A stretch of DNA of 32,495 nucleotides from Pseudoalteromonas luteoviolacea NCIMB 1942 (GTDB taxonomy: Bacteria > Pseudomonadota > Gammaproteobacteria > Enterobacterales > Alteromonadaceae): assembly GCF_001625595.1 (NCBI RefSeq), contig NZ_AUXT01000144.1, forward strand, positions 1-32,495. The letters are read 5' to 3'. Made by a program: the position numbers and the translations under genes. Positions 7,620-17,594 of the stretch are shown here, piece by piece. Every line of letters begins with the position of its first letter. The stretch's first letter is position 1. Below the pieces are notes generated by a model, which made no database searches, was not told the origin of the DNA, and worked only from the letters and a program-made list of their open reading frames with translations.

Positions 7620-8465
7620 TTAGTGTTTATATTTTCTAATTTGGAAAATAATGCCCATTTTGGGGTGATCTAGATAGTGGATATCTCCGCTGTATACGCG
7701 TGTAAACTGAGACATCCTAGCGGATTCTAATTCGCCTTCTTCAGTTAAGTAGCGATAGTCAAAATTACTGGTAACATACAGATAATGACGGATATGGATC
7801 TTGATAGTGCCGTCTAATTCCCACAAATCCTCTCCCTGAGTTTTGATTGCTTGCTTGGGGGCTGTGCTTAACAAGCTTACAAAGCTATCACTCGGCTCAT
7901 TTTCTATGTATTTGTAACTGACCGGCTGTTCGAACTTCATACCTCCATATACCACTACGTTGGGAGCTCGTTTCTTACTCTGGTCTGGAAAGCGCCACCC
8001 TGTATGCAAAATAGGGTTTTTACCCTGTCTCTCAAGCTTCTTCCTAATCGACTCAAATCTAAGCTGCTCCGGTGCCAGTAAATACATAGATTGCATGTGC
8101 TCTAGAGGCTCGCTAAACGGAATAACTGGTAATTTTTCATACTTTTCGACGTAATTCACATCGTCATCACAATACCAGGAGCTTTGTTGCATGGTAAATT
8201 GATCCATAACAGAACGTGGATCGTATTTCGAGTCACCCGCTAAGCAAGCCTGATGGCCCACGTTTTTGAACCCATTAGTCAGTAGGTCTAGGCGTTTTTC
8301 TTGTGGGATTGGATCTGTTTCAATGGAAAAGTCTTCGCGTATATCTGTTCCTGCTTTTTGCGAAAAAGCAATCAGCTCGACCTCAAACCAACGCACAGCA
8401 AATGCTGGCATTGCGCTCGTGCCCAAAGTACTCAAGAGAATTGCTTTTAGTACAAATTGCTTCAT
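7620..8465 (-). CDS. csiV: CsiV family protein
   Basis: The protein has 281 residues with a Sec signal peptide (about residues 1-23, ending PAFA). The mature N-terminus is VRWFEVELIAFSQK, the hallmark of the CsiV family (PF10972). In Vibrio cholerae, CsiV is the periplasmic peptidoglycan-binding partner needed for the outer-membrane lipoprotein LpoA and the synthase PBP1A to work in D-amino-acid stress. Its start codon overlaps the mfd stop by 4 bp, so it is translationally coupled to mfd, an arrangement known from Shewanella and Vibrio relatives. Length fits the family. The functional assignment is by homology. Confidence 0.85.
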   Translation of the reverse strand: MKQFVLKAILLSTLGTSAMPAFAVRWFEVELIAFSQKAGTDIREDFSIETDPIPQEKRLDLLTNGFKNVGHQACLAGDSKYDPRSVMDQFTMQQSSWYCDDDVNYVEKYEKLPVIPFSEPLEHMQSMYLLAPEQLRFESIRKKLERQGKNPILHTGWRFPDQSKKRAPNVVVYGGMKFEQPVSYKYIENEPSDSFVSLLSTAPKQAIKTQGEDLWELDGTIKIHIRHYLYVTSNFDYRYLTEEGELESARMSQFTRVYSGDIHYLDHPKMGIIFQIRKYKH

Positions 8466-11400
8466 GCAACCGCCTTTTTCTGAAAGTCATCCATCATCGC
8501 GTTCACGAGCTTTAATCGCTCTTGGCCATTTTTTTCTTCTATATTAAAGCGCAACTTACTTGCTCCTTCCATCCTATAAATGACGGGGTTGCTTTGTATC
8601 AATCCAATAATGAATGTTGGATTAACGCTGGTGGTGTTACTAAATTCAAAATAACCACCTTTAGGGTTGGCTTCAACTTTCTTGATACCAAGCTGCTGTG
8701 CTTTGCATTTTAACAGCTGAATATTGAACAAGTGTTTGGTTGCGTCAGGTAAAAGGCCAAAGCGATCGATAAGTTCAACTTTTAATTCGTCCAGCTCAGG
8801 TTCGGTATTCATGCTAGCGATTCGTTTGTACATACTCAGTCGAATGTTTACATCGTGAATATAATCATCTGGTAGTAATGCTGGTACTTTTAAGTCGACT
8901 TCACTTTGTTGTTGAAGTAAGTTCTCTAATGTTGGTTCTTTACCGTCCTTTAACGCTTGAACAGCTTGTTCTAGCATCTCCATATACAGAGTGAAGCCGA
9001 CGGTTTGGATTTGACCGCTTTGATCATCTCCAAGCAATTCACCTGCGCCACGTATTTCCAAGTCATGGGTAGCGAGTACGAAGCCTGCACCTAAGTCTTC
9101 TAATGACTCAATGGCTTGCAAACGTTTAACTGCATCTTTGGTCAAAGCCTGGCTATTTCTGGTCAGTAAATATGCATATGCTTGGTGATGGCTTCTTCCT
9201 ACGCGGCCTCGCAATTGATGTAATTGTGCCAAGCCTAACTTATCTGCGCTATCCATGATAATGGTATTGGCCGTGGGAATATCTATACCTGTTTCAATGA
9301 TTGTCGTACACACAAGCACGTTATGCTTTTGGTGATAAAAATCCCCCATGAGTTGCTCAAGTTCTCGCTCTCGCATCTGACCATGTGCGACAGCGACATT
9401 GGCTTCTGGTACAAGTGCCACTATATCAGCAGCAGTTTTTTCGATGGTTTCTACATTATTGTGTAAGAAGTAAACCTGGCCACCACGCTTTATTTCACGC
9501 AAAATCGCTTCTCGGATTAATTCATCGTTGCGTTCACGTACAAATGTTTTAACTGCTAAGCGCTTTGCTGGTGGCGTTGCAATTATTGAAAGGTCTCTCA
9601 TTCCACTCATTGCCATGTTAAGGGTACGAGGAATAGGTGTTGCTGTTAACGTAAGGATATCAACATCCGCTCTAAGCTTTTTAATCTTTTCTTTTTGTCT
9701 TACACCGAAGCGATGTTCTTCGTCCACAATGAGTAAGCCAAGATCTTTGAATAAAATACTCTCTTGAATAAGCTTATGTGTGCCTATGACGATATCAATC
9801 TTGCCTGATTCAAGCCCTGCAAGCGTTTCTTTTTGCTCTTTGGTGCTATTAAATCTAGATAATACACCCACTTCAATAGGCAAATCGGCAAAACGATCTT
9901 TGAAATTCTCATAATGCTGCTGGGCAAGCAGGGTGGTCGGAACCAGCACTGCAACTTGTTTGTTGTCATTGATTGCAACAAATGCCGCTCTCATAGCAAC
10001 TTCAGTTTTACCAAAACCAACATCGCCACAAACAAGTCTATCCATTGCTTGGTTGGTTTGCATGTCGCCAATAACCGCTTCAATTGCGTTGCGTTGGTCG
10101 TCAGTTTCTTCAAACGGGAAGCTATCACTAAACTCTCGGTAAGCAGCGCCTTCAAGTTTAAATTGGTGACCGGGTTTACTTTGCCTTTTAGCATAAATAT
10201 CTAATAGTTCAGCTGCAACGTCGCGGACTTTTTCTGCTGCTTTACGTTTGGCTTTTTCCCAAACATCAGAACCCAGTTTGTGTAGTGGTGCTGATGCTTC
10301 TTCACCACCTGAGTAACGGCTCAGCATGTGCAATGACGACACTGGCACATACAGTTTAGCTTCACCAGCGTAAATAATAGTTACGAACTCAGTAGCTACA
10401 CCTGCTGCGTCGATAGTTTGCAAGCCTAAATAGCGGCCGACACCATGGTCTAGGTGTACGATTGGTTGGCCTTCTTTGAGCTCTGCCAAATTTCGGATCA
10501 GGGCATCTTGACCTTGCTCATATTTATGTTTGCGACGCCTTCTTTGCGAGACCTTAATCCCGAGTAACTCTTGTTCTGTAATAAGAGACAATGACTTGTC
10601 GCCAGACAATACGACAGATGACTCCAAAGGGCTGACAATGAGGCCTACATCCGATCTACAACCGATGAATTTATCAAATGATTCAAATTCTTTGAGCTTA
10701 AGCCCTGTTGGTTTTAGCAGGGTAAGCAATGATTCACGACGACCATCTGATTCCACGCTAAATAGGATTTTACCCTTGAGCTTTTTTTGCGCCGCAATAT
10801 AGTCAATGATTGCTTTGTAAGGGTCTGATAGCTTGTGGTCAATCCTTACTTCTTCAACGGCTTTGGCGTTTAAATTGGTATGGCCAGCTTTAGTGCCTAA
10901 TTTAGCTTCGCTGAGTCGAATTCGAGGAAAATGAGAAAAACCCTCAAATAATGACTCAACATTAAGATATAGTGCTTTTGGCTCAAGTAATGGACGAAGA
11001 GGGTCAACACGCCTGCTTTCATAACGCTTACACACATCCATCCAAAACTCGTTTGCTGCGTGTTCCACATCTCCAAGGTGCATGAACACAGCATCATTTG
11101 GCAAGTAATCAAAGATGGTGGCTAGTTTGTCATAAAAAAGTGGTAGATAATATTCAATCCCCGCTGGCCAGTTCCCTCGAGTCACCTGCATGTAAATTGA
11201 ATCTTGCTCGGAGCTTGCACCAAAGGTTTCACGGTACTTAATCCTAAATCGCTCGATATCTTCATCGTTAGTCGGAAACTCGTGTGCGGGTAACAAGTCA
11301 ATGGCATTAATGGTTTCACTGGAGCGCTGTGATTCAATATCAAATAGACGGATGCTATCGAGCTCATCATCGAAAAAGTCTAGCCTATAAGGTCGCTCGC

Positions 11401-11935
11401 TCCCCATTGGGTACAGATCGATAATCGAGCCTCGTACTGCAAATTCACCGTGTTCCATAACCTGTTGCACATGACGATAGCCAGCTTGCGTTAGCATGTC
11501 TTTTAGCGCCTGTGCATCTAAGGTGTCACCTGCTTTAAACTGCAAAGCGTTGCCATAAATAAATTCAGGTGGGGCTGTTCGTAACATAAGTGTGGAGACA
11601 GGGACCAGCAACACACCATGTTGTTTTTTCCGAAGCGCATTCAAGCTAGCTAAGCGCTGGGAAATAATATCTTGATGGGGTGAGAAATGGTCGTAGGGTA
11701 GGGTTTCCCAATCAGGAAATACCATAACATTATCATCACCAATAAGATATCCAAGCTCTGTTTCTAGGCGCAGGGCACTGGGTGTGTCTGGCGTGACCAA
11801 AACCACTAAAGATTGGTTTTGCCTAACCCCTTCACTGATGGTAATTGCCAAACTGCTACCAAGAAGTTGACCCCAATGGATTTTGTCTTTTTGCGATTTT
11901 ACCCAAGGTAGCTCATTCCACTGCACTAGCGCCAT
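8462..11935 (-). CDS. mfd: transcription-repair coupling factor Mfd
   Basis: The protein has 1157 residues, close to the E. coli length of 1148. An N-terminal UvrB-like region (about 1-350) recruits UvrA, and a middle RNA-polymerase-interaction domain follows (about 480-560, GQPIVHLDHGVGRYLGL). The RecG-like translocase motor has Walker A GDVGFGKTE at about 637-645, DEEHRFG at about 737, LTATPIPRTL, and the QLRGRVGRS motif. The C-terminal TRCF domain starts near 970. Mfd removes RNA polymerase stalled at DNA damage and brings in the UvrABC excision machinery. Here it follows aguB by 17 bp and overlaps csiV, so it probably shares transcripts with both. Confidence 0.98.
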   Translation of the reverse strand: MALVQWNELPWVKSQKDKIHWGQLLGSSLAITISEGVRQNQSLVVLVTPDTPSALRLETELGYLIGDDNVMVFPDWETLPYDHFSPHQDIISQRLASLNALRKKQHGVLLVPVSTLMLRTAPPEFIYGNALQFKAGDTLDAQALKDMLTQAGYRHVQQVMEHGEFAVRGSIIDLYPMGSERPYRLDFFDDELDSIRLFDIESQRSSETINAIDLLPAHEFPTNDEDIERFRIKYRETFGASSEQDSIYMQVTRGNWPAGIEYYLPLFYDKLATIFDYLPNDAVFMHLGDVEHAANEFWMDVCKRYESRRVDPLRPLLEPKALYLNVESLFEGFSHFPRIRLSEAKLGTKAGHTNLNAKAVEEVRIDHKLSDPYKAIIDYIAAQKKLKGKILFSVESDGRRESLLTLLKPTGLKLKEFESFDKFIGCRSDVGLIVSPLESSVVLSGDKSLSLITEQELLGIKVSQRRRRKHKYEQGQDALIRNLAELKEGQPIVHLDHGVGRYLGLQTIDAAGVATEFVTIIYAGEAKLYVPVSSLHMLSRYSGGEEASAPLHKLGSDVWEKAKRKAAEKVRDVAAELLDIYAKRQSKPGHQFKLEGAAYREFSDSFPFEETDDQRNAIEAVIGDMQTNQAMDRLVCGDVGFGKTEVAMRAAFVAINDNKQVAVLVPTTLLAQQHYENFKDRFADLPIEVGVLSRFNSTKEQKETLAGLESGKIDIVIGTHKLIQESILFKDLGLLIVDEEHRFGVRQKEKIKKLRADVDILTLTATPIPRTLNMAMSGMRDLSIIATPPAKRLAVKTFVRERNDELIREAILREIKRGGQVYFLHNNVETIEKTAADIVALVPEANVAVAHGQMRERELEQLMGDFYHQKHNVLVCTTIIETGIDIPTANTIIMDSADKLGLAQLHQLRGRVGRSHHQAYAYLLTRNSQALTKDAVKRLQAIESLEDLGAGFVLATHDLEIRGAGELLGDDQSGQIQTVGFTLYMEMLEQAVQALKDGKEPTLENLLQQQSEVDLKVPALLPDDYIHDVNIRLSMYKRIASMNTEPELDELKVELIDRFGLLPDATKHLFNIQLLKCKAQQLGIKKVEANPKGGYFEFSNTTSVNPTFIIGLIQSNPVIYRMEGASKLRFNIEEKNGQERLKLVNAMMDDFQKKAVA

Positions 11936-11952
11936 TATTAACTCCTAACTGC

Positions 11953-12843
11953 TTAATCTCGGTATATTTTACATAGGTCTTGATAATGATCTATACGTCT
12001 ATCTCTGAAATATGGCCAAATGCGGCGTACAGATTCACTACGATTTTGGTCTATATCTACAACCAATACTTGTTCATTTTCTTCTGAACCATGAGCTAAC
12101 AACTCACCTTGAGGGCCGGCAACAAAAGAGTTCCCCCAAAATAAAATCCCGTCACTTTGATTGCTTGGGTCTGATTCATGCCCAACTCTATTTACGCTTA
12201 TCACCGGGACGCCATTAGATACGGCATGCGCTCTTTGCGCGATCATCCATGCGTCTCTTTGACGAACTTGTTCTTCTTTGTCATCGCGTGGATCCCAGCC
12301 AATTGCAGTTGGGTAAATGAGTAACTCTGCACCAGCCATTGCCATCAATCTGGCACCTTCTGGGAACCATTGATCCCAACAAACGAGCACACCAAGTTTA
12401 CCTACGGAGGTTTGAATAGGCTCAAAGCCTAAATCACCAGGGGTAAAGTAAAATTTTTCATAAAAACCAGGATCATCAGGAATATGCATTTTTCTGTATT
12501 TTCCTGCAAGTGTACCGTTAGACTCTATTACTACTGCTGTATTGTGATAAAGGCCAGTAGCGCGCTTCTCGAATAAGGACGCTACAATGACAATATTGAG
12601 CTGTTTAGCTAACTCTCCAAGTGCTGTAGTGCTTGGGCCAGGGATAGTTTCTGCTAAATCGAATAGGTCTGTTTCCTCAGTTTGACAAAAATACAAGCTG
12701 CGGTGTAGCTCCTGCAAAACAACAAGCTTTGCACCTTGCTGGGCTGCTTCTTTTATCCCTGCAATCGACTTTTCAAAGTTTTCTTCTAAGTTGCCACTAT
12801 TACTGTGTTGTATCAGCGCGACTTTCAAATTATTGTTGCTCAT
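11953..12843 (-). CDS. aguB: N-carbamoylputrescine amidohydrolase
   Basis: The 296 residues form a nitrilase-superfamily enzyme with the catalytic triad E45 (LQELHRS), K118 (YRKMHIPDD) and C155 (VCWDQWFPEGAR). HIPDDPGFYEKFYFTPGD is a signature of the carbamoylputrescine branch. It hydrolyses N-carbamoylputrescine to putrescine, CO2 and ammonia in the cytoplasm. It lies 8 bp after aguA, which makes its substrate, so the pair forms the agmatine-to-putrescine route. Confidence 0.95.
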   Translation of the reverse strand: MSNNNLKVALIQHSNSGNLEENFEKSIAGIKEAAQQGAKLVVLQELHRSLYFCQTEETDLFDLAETIPGPSTTALGELAKQLNIVIVASLFEKRATGLYHNTAVVIESNGTLAGKYRKMHIPDDPGFYEKFYFTPGDLGFEPIQTSVGKLGVLVCWDQWFPEGARLMAMAGAELLIYPTAIGWDPRDDKEEQVRQRDAWMIAQRAHAVSNGVPVISVNRVGHESDPSNQSDGILFWGNSFVAGPQGELLAHGSEENEQVLVVDIDQNRSESVRRIWPYFRDRRIDHYQDLCKIYRD

Positions 12844-12851
12844 TTGGACTC

Positions 12852-13889
12852 CTACTTTAAAAAACCTTGAGGTAATTGCATGGTGATACAGTGTAAACTA
12901 CCAAACTGATGAATGATTGGTAGGCAGTCTATACCTATCACTGTTCTTTCAGGGTGAGCTTTTTGCAATTGCGTTAGTGCGAGTGCATCTTTTTCATCGC
13001 CATAAATAGGCAGCAATACCGTATCGTTAATGATTAAGTAGTTTGCGTATGTCGCTGGCAACCTGTCCCCATCATTATTGTATTTGGCACTCGGCCAAGG
13101 CAAAGGCACGAGATTATACGGTTCGCCATTTGGTGTGTTAAATGTTTTAAGTTGTGATTCCATTGCTTGCAAGGAAGCATAATGCTCATCTTCTTTGTCG
13201 TCACATTGTACATACACTAATGTGTTGTTTGGCGCGAATCTAATCAGCGTATCGATATGGCTATCAGTATCATCACCAGTCAAATACCCATGTTCTACCC
13301 ATAAAAAGGATTTGGCACCTAACTCGACTTTTAACTTTTCTTCTAATTGCTCTTTGTTCAAATGAGGGTTTCTATTTGGGTTTAGCAAACATTCAGAAGT
13401 TGTGATTAACACCGAGTTTTCATTGATTTCAACACCACCGCCCTCAAGCACAATATCTACTTGTTGAACTTGGTTATTGGGTGCAGCTAATTGACTGCAC
13501 AGAGCAGAGTTTATTTGTGTATCCAGCTCGCTTGCATATTTATTGCCCCATCCATTGAATACGAAATCTTTGATGCAAAGATTACCATCGCTATCGGCGG
13601 CAGTTAATGGGCCATGATCTCTTGCCCATGTGTCATTGCAAGGCGCATCGACAAACTGAATTTGCGTCATGTCTACATTTGCTTCACTTAGCAACTGAAG
13701 TATGTGGGCTTTTAATTCTAGGTTATGTGTAACAATAACGACTTTTTGAACTTGAGAAATGTGTTGGCAAAGGGCCACATAAACCGGTTCTACTTGGTCA
13801 AGGATTTCGACCCAGTCTGTTTCTTTATGCGGCCAAGTGAGCATCACAGCATCTTGCGGTGACCATTCGGGTAATAATGTAAAACTCAT
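12852..13889 (-). CDS. aguA: agmatine deiminase
   Basis: The protein has 345 residues and is a member of the peptidylarginine-deiminase-like guanidine-modifying family. Visible features are NDTWARDHGPL at about residue 85, EGGGVEINENS, HGYLTGDDTDSHID (catalytic His/Asp region), and the C-terminal nucleophile C334 in GSLHCITMQLP. It converts agmatine to N-carbamoylputrescine and ammonia. It is the first gene of the tight run aguA-aguB-mfd-csiV-lipoprotein. The PilZ-like gene upstream is separated by about 60 bp, so the run may start there or at a promoter in this gap. Confidence 0.95.
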   Translation of the reverse strand: MSFTLLPEWSPQDAVMLTWPHKETDWVEILDQVEPVYVALCQHISQVQKVVIVTHNLELKAHILQLLSEANVDMTQIQFVDAPCNDTWARDHGPLTAADSDGNLCIKDFVFNGWGNKYASELDTQINSALCSQLAAPNNQVQQVDIVLEGGGVEINENSVLITTSECLLNPNRNPHLNKEQLEEKLKVELGAKSFLWVEHGYLTGDDTDSHIDTLIRFAPNNTLVYVQCDDKEDEHYASLQAMESQLKTFNTPNGEPYNLVPLPWPSAKYNNDGDRLPATYANYLIINDTVLLPIYGDEKDALALTQLQKAHPERTVIGIDCLPIIHQFGSLHCITMQLPQGFLK

Positions 13890-13948
13890 GACGATTGTAA
13901 TTCTTAATTGCTAGGGGCTAAGTGTATCATTGGTTTGCACAGAGTCAG

Positions 13949-14542
13949 CTATTTTGTGTCAGATTCACTGTCCGATTGGCGCTTTTTTAGCTGCCTTGTT
14001 TGTGCATGAAGGCTCGCACGCACTAAAAGCTCCTGATCTGAGTCTCTTATTTGAGTGAAAGCGAGCGTGTATTGAGTTTGGTCATCTTCTTTTTGATGAA
14101 TCTCAATGATTTGACTGTAGCAAAATATTGCACTCGCTTCGTGTTGTAAAAAAATCTTAGTCCGAAAGTTTTGACCTACAGTAAACTGTTCATCGGACGT
14201 GACTTTAATTCCACCACCGCCATAGCTGTCGCAATAAGACGTATCATCTTCAGGTTGCTCATTCGCAAGTATATGACTCATAATAAGATCAATTTTTCTT
14301 GATTGCGCTTGTAAATAGGCCGCTAAATCACTGGCAACATCACCAAGGTTTCTAAGTGGTCTAAGTGTGTTTAAATCTAATTCATTTATCTCATTGGCTA
14401 GTTTAAACAGGGGGGGAATGGCAGCTTCAAGCTGCACCGCATTTTTGGGCACCATGTTCTGCTCGACGGGAAACAAGTTAATTTGGTTTGTTTCGTCAAT
14501 CTGAAAGTACTGTTCAAAATTTTCTTTTAATTCTGTTTGCAT
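13949..14542 (-). CDS. divergent PilZ-domain protein
   Basis: The protein has 197 residues. The first 100 are helical (a conserved-looking LFKLANEINELDLNTLRPLRNLGD stretch within them). Residues about 105-185 follow the PilZ beta-barrel pattern (YCDSYGGGGIKV, then VGQNFRTKIFL, then YTLAFTQIRDSDQELLVRASL). The usual D/NxSxxG is replaced by DSYGGGG, and no clear RxxxR arginine pair precedes it, so cyclic-di-GMP binding is doubtful. It may act as a protein-contact module instead. The tail is charged. The gene stands between the chemoreceptor and aguA on the same strand. Confidence 0.6.
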   Translation of the reverse strand: MQTELKENFEQYFQIDETNQINLFPVEQNMVPKNAVQLEAAIPPLFKLANEINELDLNTLRPLRNLGDVASDLAAYLQAQSRKIDLIMSHILANEQPEDDTSYCDSYGGGGIKVTSDEQFTVGQNFRTKIFLQHEASAIFCYSQIIEIHQKEDDQTQYTLAFTQIRDSDQELLVRASLHAQTRQLKKRQSDSESDTK

Positions 14543-14560
14543 TTAGTTGCCAATGTTACA

Positions 14561-14601
14561 GGGCTAGATGAGCGATTGTTGTATTCTCTCCACTCTAGCC
14601 C
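14561..14601. repeat. 8-bp inverted repeat between the chemoreceptor and PilZ-like genes
   Basis: GGGCTAGA (14561-14568) and TCTAGCCC (14594-14601) pair perfectly around a 25-nt loop. There is no T tract after it on the minus strand, so its role is uncertain. It sits in the leader region of the PilZ-like gene and downstream of the chemoreceptor start-distal side only on the opposite strand. Confidence 0.35.
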
Positions 14602-14623
14602 ATTAAATCAAGATGTTAGAGTT

Positions 14624-16492
14624 TTATACTTTAAATTGCTCCAACATATCTTCTTGTTTTGCGATTTTGTCTACCTGTGACTTCATCGTATGATCGACGA
14701 CTTTCGCCTCGTCAACGACAGTATTAGATAGGTTTCGAATTTCGGATGCGTTGTGATCTACAGCTTCAACGACTGTTCGTTGTTCCTCTAACATACTCGC
14801 AATGTTTACGTTAAGCTCAACAATATGATTTATTGATTCTCTAATTGCGTGCAACGCGTCTTTGGTTTCTTCTGCTTTTACCACTGTTTTCTCTACAATC
14901 GTTTGGCTTTGCTTCATAACACCTACCGCATTTTCGGCGCCAGATTGCAGCTGGTCAATCATTGACTTGATTTCTGTTGTTGCCTCTTGCGTTCTTTGCG
15001 CAAGAGTTCTTACTTCATCTGCAACAACGGCAAAGCCACGCCCCGACTCACCAGCGCGTGCAGCTTCTATTGCCGCGTTTAGAGCAAGTAAGTTGGTTTG
15101 CTCAGCGATTCCATTAATTACGGAGAGTATCTGTTCTATGCCGGAAGAAGACACTTCAAGCTCATTGACCACATCCACTGCACGTTCTATTTGAGAAGAA
15201 AGTTCAGCAATTGAGGTTGTTGACTGCACAACAATGCTTTCGCCATCTGATGCAAGGCCATCCGTTGTTTTGATAGCTTCTGCGGCTTGTTGTGCGGTAT
15301 TGGCGACTTGTTGCTCAGTGTTAGACATATTAGCAGTTGCATCAACTAGTGAGTTAAGCGACTCTAATTGTCTTTGTATCGCCTGTGTCGCGTGATTAGC
15401 GCCCGCAGACGTTTGCTTGGCATCCGCCAGTACTTCATGACCTAAGGTTTGTATTTCTGCGATGATGTTTTGTAGCCGAGAGGTAAAGAGGTTAAAGCTT
15501 TCGGCAAGAGCAGAAAACTCAGGCTCTTTTGAAGCTTGCAGCCTCACAGTCAGATCTGCGTTACCACGCGCAATATTTGACATTGCCGTATTAATCACTT
15601 CTAAAGGTTTAAGTAAAATATTGATAACATAAGAAAGAGCGATAAAACTCGCGACAACGGCAATGATCGTCACTATGGTAGCGTCGTAAGCTAGCGTATC
15701 CATTGCCGAAAAGACTTTCTGTTTCTCAAGTGCGACGCCAACAAACCAGTCATAACCTTCCACAGCTTTGAACATGACGAGATATTCAACGCCTTTAATT
15801 TCAATTTCTTGTGACGACTCTCGGATGACTGTGTTACCTAAAAAATTTTTGGCAGGTTGTCCATTCAATGAAACATTTGGGTGAGATATGGTGTCGCCAC
15901 CAGAGCTAACCATAAATGCGAACCCAGCATCAAAAAGGTTAAATGAATTAATCATCTTCCCCAGTTTTGCGAGACTGACATCATAGAAAATAGCACCGTG
16001 GAATCGGCTATTCTTTTTGACAGGCGCTCCAATAGATACAACGATTTCACCGCTTACTGCATCGGCGTATGGTTCAGTCACAACAAGTGTACCTGCGGCT
16101 TTGGCGTCTTTGTACCAAGGTCTAGCTCGAGGATCCCAAGTTGAACCAGGGTCCCAATTAGGGTCGCTGGCGACATATTTACCAGTGTTTTCCTCTCCAT
16201 AGCCAATTAATATGAACTCAGAAGTAAGTTTAGATTGAGAAATCATTGGATATGCATCTTGTAATGAGTCTATTTGTTCTACGAGCCCCGTAGATAGCGC
16301 AGCGAGGTTCATGGAACCTTGCATTTGTGCGGTAACAGTATTACTTATCCCCTGAATCACTTCTTCCATACTATTGGTGACTTGTTGTTCTAAATTATCT
16401 TTAAGAAGGAAATACTGTTTTAGTGAGAGCAAAAACAAAGCAAGCACTAATACACAGGCAGAAACGGCGACTACTTTAAACTTGAACTTCAC
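14624..16492 (-). CDS. methyl-accepting chemotaxis protein with dCache_1 sensor
   Basis: The protein has 622 residues. TM1 spans about residues 7-29, then a periplasmic double-Cache sensor (30-270), TM2 (about 272-293), HAMP (295-347) and a methyl-accepting signalling domain containing [30 protein letters not shown] as split hallmark motifs near residues 470-500. The sensor holds R124, W126, Y127 and D171, which match the amino-acid binding motif of dCache_1 receptors such as PctA. The first motif Tyr is replaced by W119. It probably senses amino acids or related compounds and signals through CheW/CheA. No che genes are adjacent. Confidence 0.9.
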   Translation of the reverse strand: MKFKFKVVAVSACVLVLALFLLSLKQYFLLKDNLEQQVTNSMEEVIQGISNTVTAQMQGSMNLAALSTGLVEQIDSLQDAYPMISQSKLTSEFILIGYGEENTGKYVASDPNWDPGSTWDPRARPWYKDAKAAGTLVVTEPYADAVSGEIVVSIGAPVKKNSRFHGAIFYDVSLAKLGKMINSFNLFDAGFAFMVSSGGDTISHPNVSLNGQPAKNFLGNTVIRESSQEIEIKGVEYLVMFKAVEGYDWFVGVALEKQKVFSAMDTLAYDATIVTIIAVVASFIALSYVINILLKPLEVINTAMSNIARGNADLTVRLQASKEPEFSALAESFNLFTSRLQNIIAEIQTLGHEVLADAKQTSAGANHATQAIQRQLESLNSLVDATANMSNTEQQVANTAQQAAEAIKTTDGLASDGESIVVQSTTSIAELSSQIERAVDVVNELEVSSSGIEQILSVINGIAEQTNLLALNAAIEAARAGESGRGFAVVADEVRTLAQRTQEATTEIKSMIDQLQSGAENAVGVMKQSQTIVEKTVVKAEETKDALHAIRESINHIVELNVNIASMLEEQRTVVEAVDHNASEIRNLSNTVVDEAKVVDHTMKSQVDKIAKQEDMLEQFKV

Positions 16493-16624
16493 TGAACGTC
16501 TCCCATGAATGAGCTTATTATTAAAGGTAAATCATTAGCCAATAGTTGCAATAAATTCCCAGAGTTTAAAGTGTTTATTTACAAAATTGATACAAAAATC
16601 TTGAAATTAAAGAAATTAGGCCGA

Positions 16625-17458
16625 CTAGAGGTCCGAATAAAGCTCTTCTATTTCTTCTTCTGAAAGCCCGATGAAATCCAATACTTCGTCACTGATAGCT
16701 ACCCACTCCTCATCAGTTGCAAGAGAACCAGCTGTTTGAGTCATGAAGTTGCCATAGCGTGCCAACTTTAGTATGGCCAGTAACTCTAAGCTGAGGATGT
16801 CTAATTCACCTGAGTGGAATATACCGCTGGCATCGTGCTGATAATAAATCACATTAATCATGGGCTTTGGTAGCTTCCATTGTTGAGCAAGTAGCGCACT
16901 TATCGTGGTATGGCTGGTATTATATTTTTCGAATTCCAACGCACTTGCTTTACTCCATCCTTGTGTTTTTGCACAGTCTAATATCTCTTGATAGTCTTCA
17001 AAATGTACGCATAGCAGAGGAATGCCAACGGTATGAAAGAGACCTAACATATAGGCATGATTTGCGAGGGCTGGCTTATGTAACTTATTACATAGCGACG
17101 TACATAGCTGAGCAATGTCACTTTGTTCAGCCCAAAAGTTTTCGAGTGATTTTGGTGTTTCAACAGTTGCCTTGACTGCCACAGCTTTCACAAGTGGAAT
17201 TAATCTTTTTAGTCCTAAAATCATAATTGCTTGTTCTAGAGATTCGATTTCTCTGGCCCTTCTAAATGCTGCTGAGTTTACGACCTGCAACACTGCCGCA
17301 CTAATTGCAACATCACCCTGTAGAATTTTAGTTATCTTTGATATATCGGGTTCTGCGAATTTTGTTTCTTGAGAGAACTCTACAAGCGCTTCGGGCCTTG
17401 GTGGGATAGAAATAGTACGTAAGATTTGTTTTTCTTGTGGTGTTAAAGATATGGCCAT
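16625..17458 (-). CDS. HDOD domain protein
   Basis: I prefer the ATG at 17458 (MAISLTPQEKQIL), with a GTGAG element about 7 bp upstream, over a GTG at 17470. The product has about 277 residues. Residues about 15-215 form an HDOD domain (ISIPPRPEALVEF; KITKILQGDVAISAAVLQVVNSAAF; AIMILGLKRL; LGLFHTVGIPLL), a catalytically inactive relative of HD phosphohydrolases found in signalling proteins. The C-terminus is acidic (SEEEIEELYSDL). It lies between a chemoreceptor and ald on the same strand. HDOD proteins often modulate motility or chemotaxis, but nothing here fixes its partner. Confidence 0.85.
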   Translation of the reverse strand: MAISLTPQEKQILRTISIPPRPEALVEFSQETKFAEPDISKITKILQGDVAISAAVLQVVNSAAFRRAREIESLEQAIMILGLKRLIPLVKAVAVKATVETPKSLENFWAEQSDIAQLCTSLCNKLHKPALANHAYMLGLFHTVGIPLLCVHFEDYQEILDCAKTQGWSKASALEFEKYNTSHTTISALLAQQWKLPKPMINVIYYQHDASGIFHSGELDILSLELLAILKLARYGNFMTQTAGSLATDEEWVAISDEVLDFIGLSEEEIEELYSDL

Positions 17459-17549
17459 AACTTTGCTCACTTCATCTTATTTATATCTAAGAATAGTAAA
17501 AAATAGCCAAGCAGGGTAAACAGGCAGAAATACTACTTTGAGTAGGCAT

Positions 17550-17574
17550 AAAAAAGGCCAGCAGAGGCTGGCCT
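17550..17574 (-). terminator. intrinsic terminator of ald
   Basis: Arms AGGCCAGC and GCTGGCCT with a 4-nt loop, followed on the minus strand by six T. It lies about 20 bp after the ald stop codon. Confidence 0.9.
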
Positions 17575-17594
17575 ATTAAATGCGTAACTTTACA

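Noticed and set aside
8522..11400. Many open frames on the plus strand and in other minus frames across mfd
   Set aside because: They lie entirely within the clear Mfd reading frame, lack ribosome sites and known motifs, and are chance frames.
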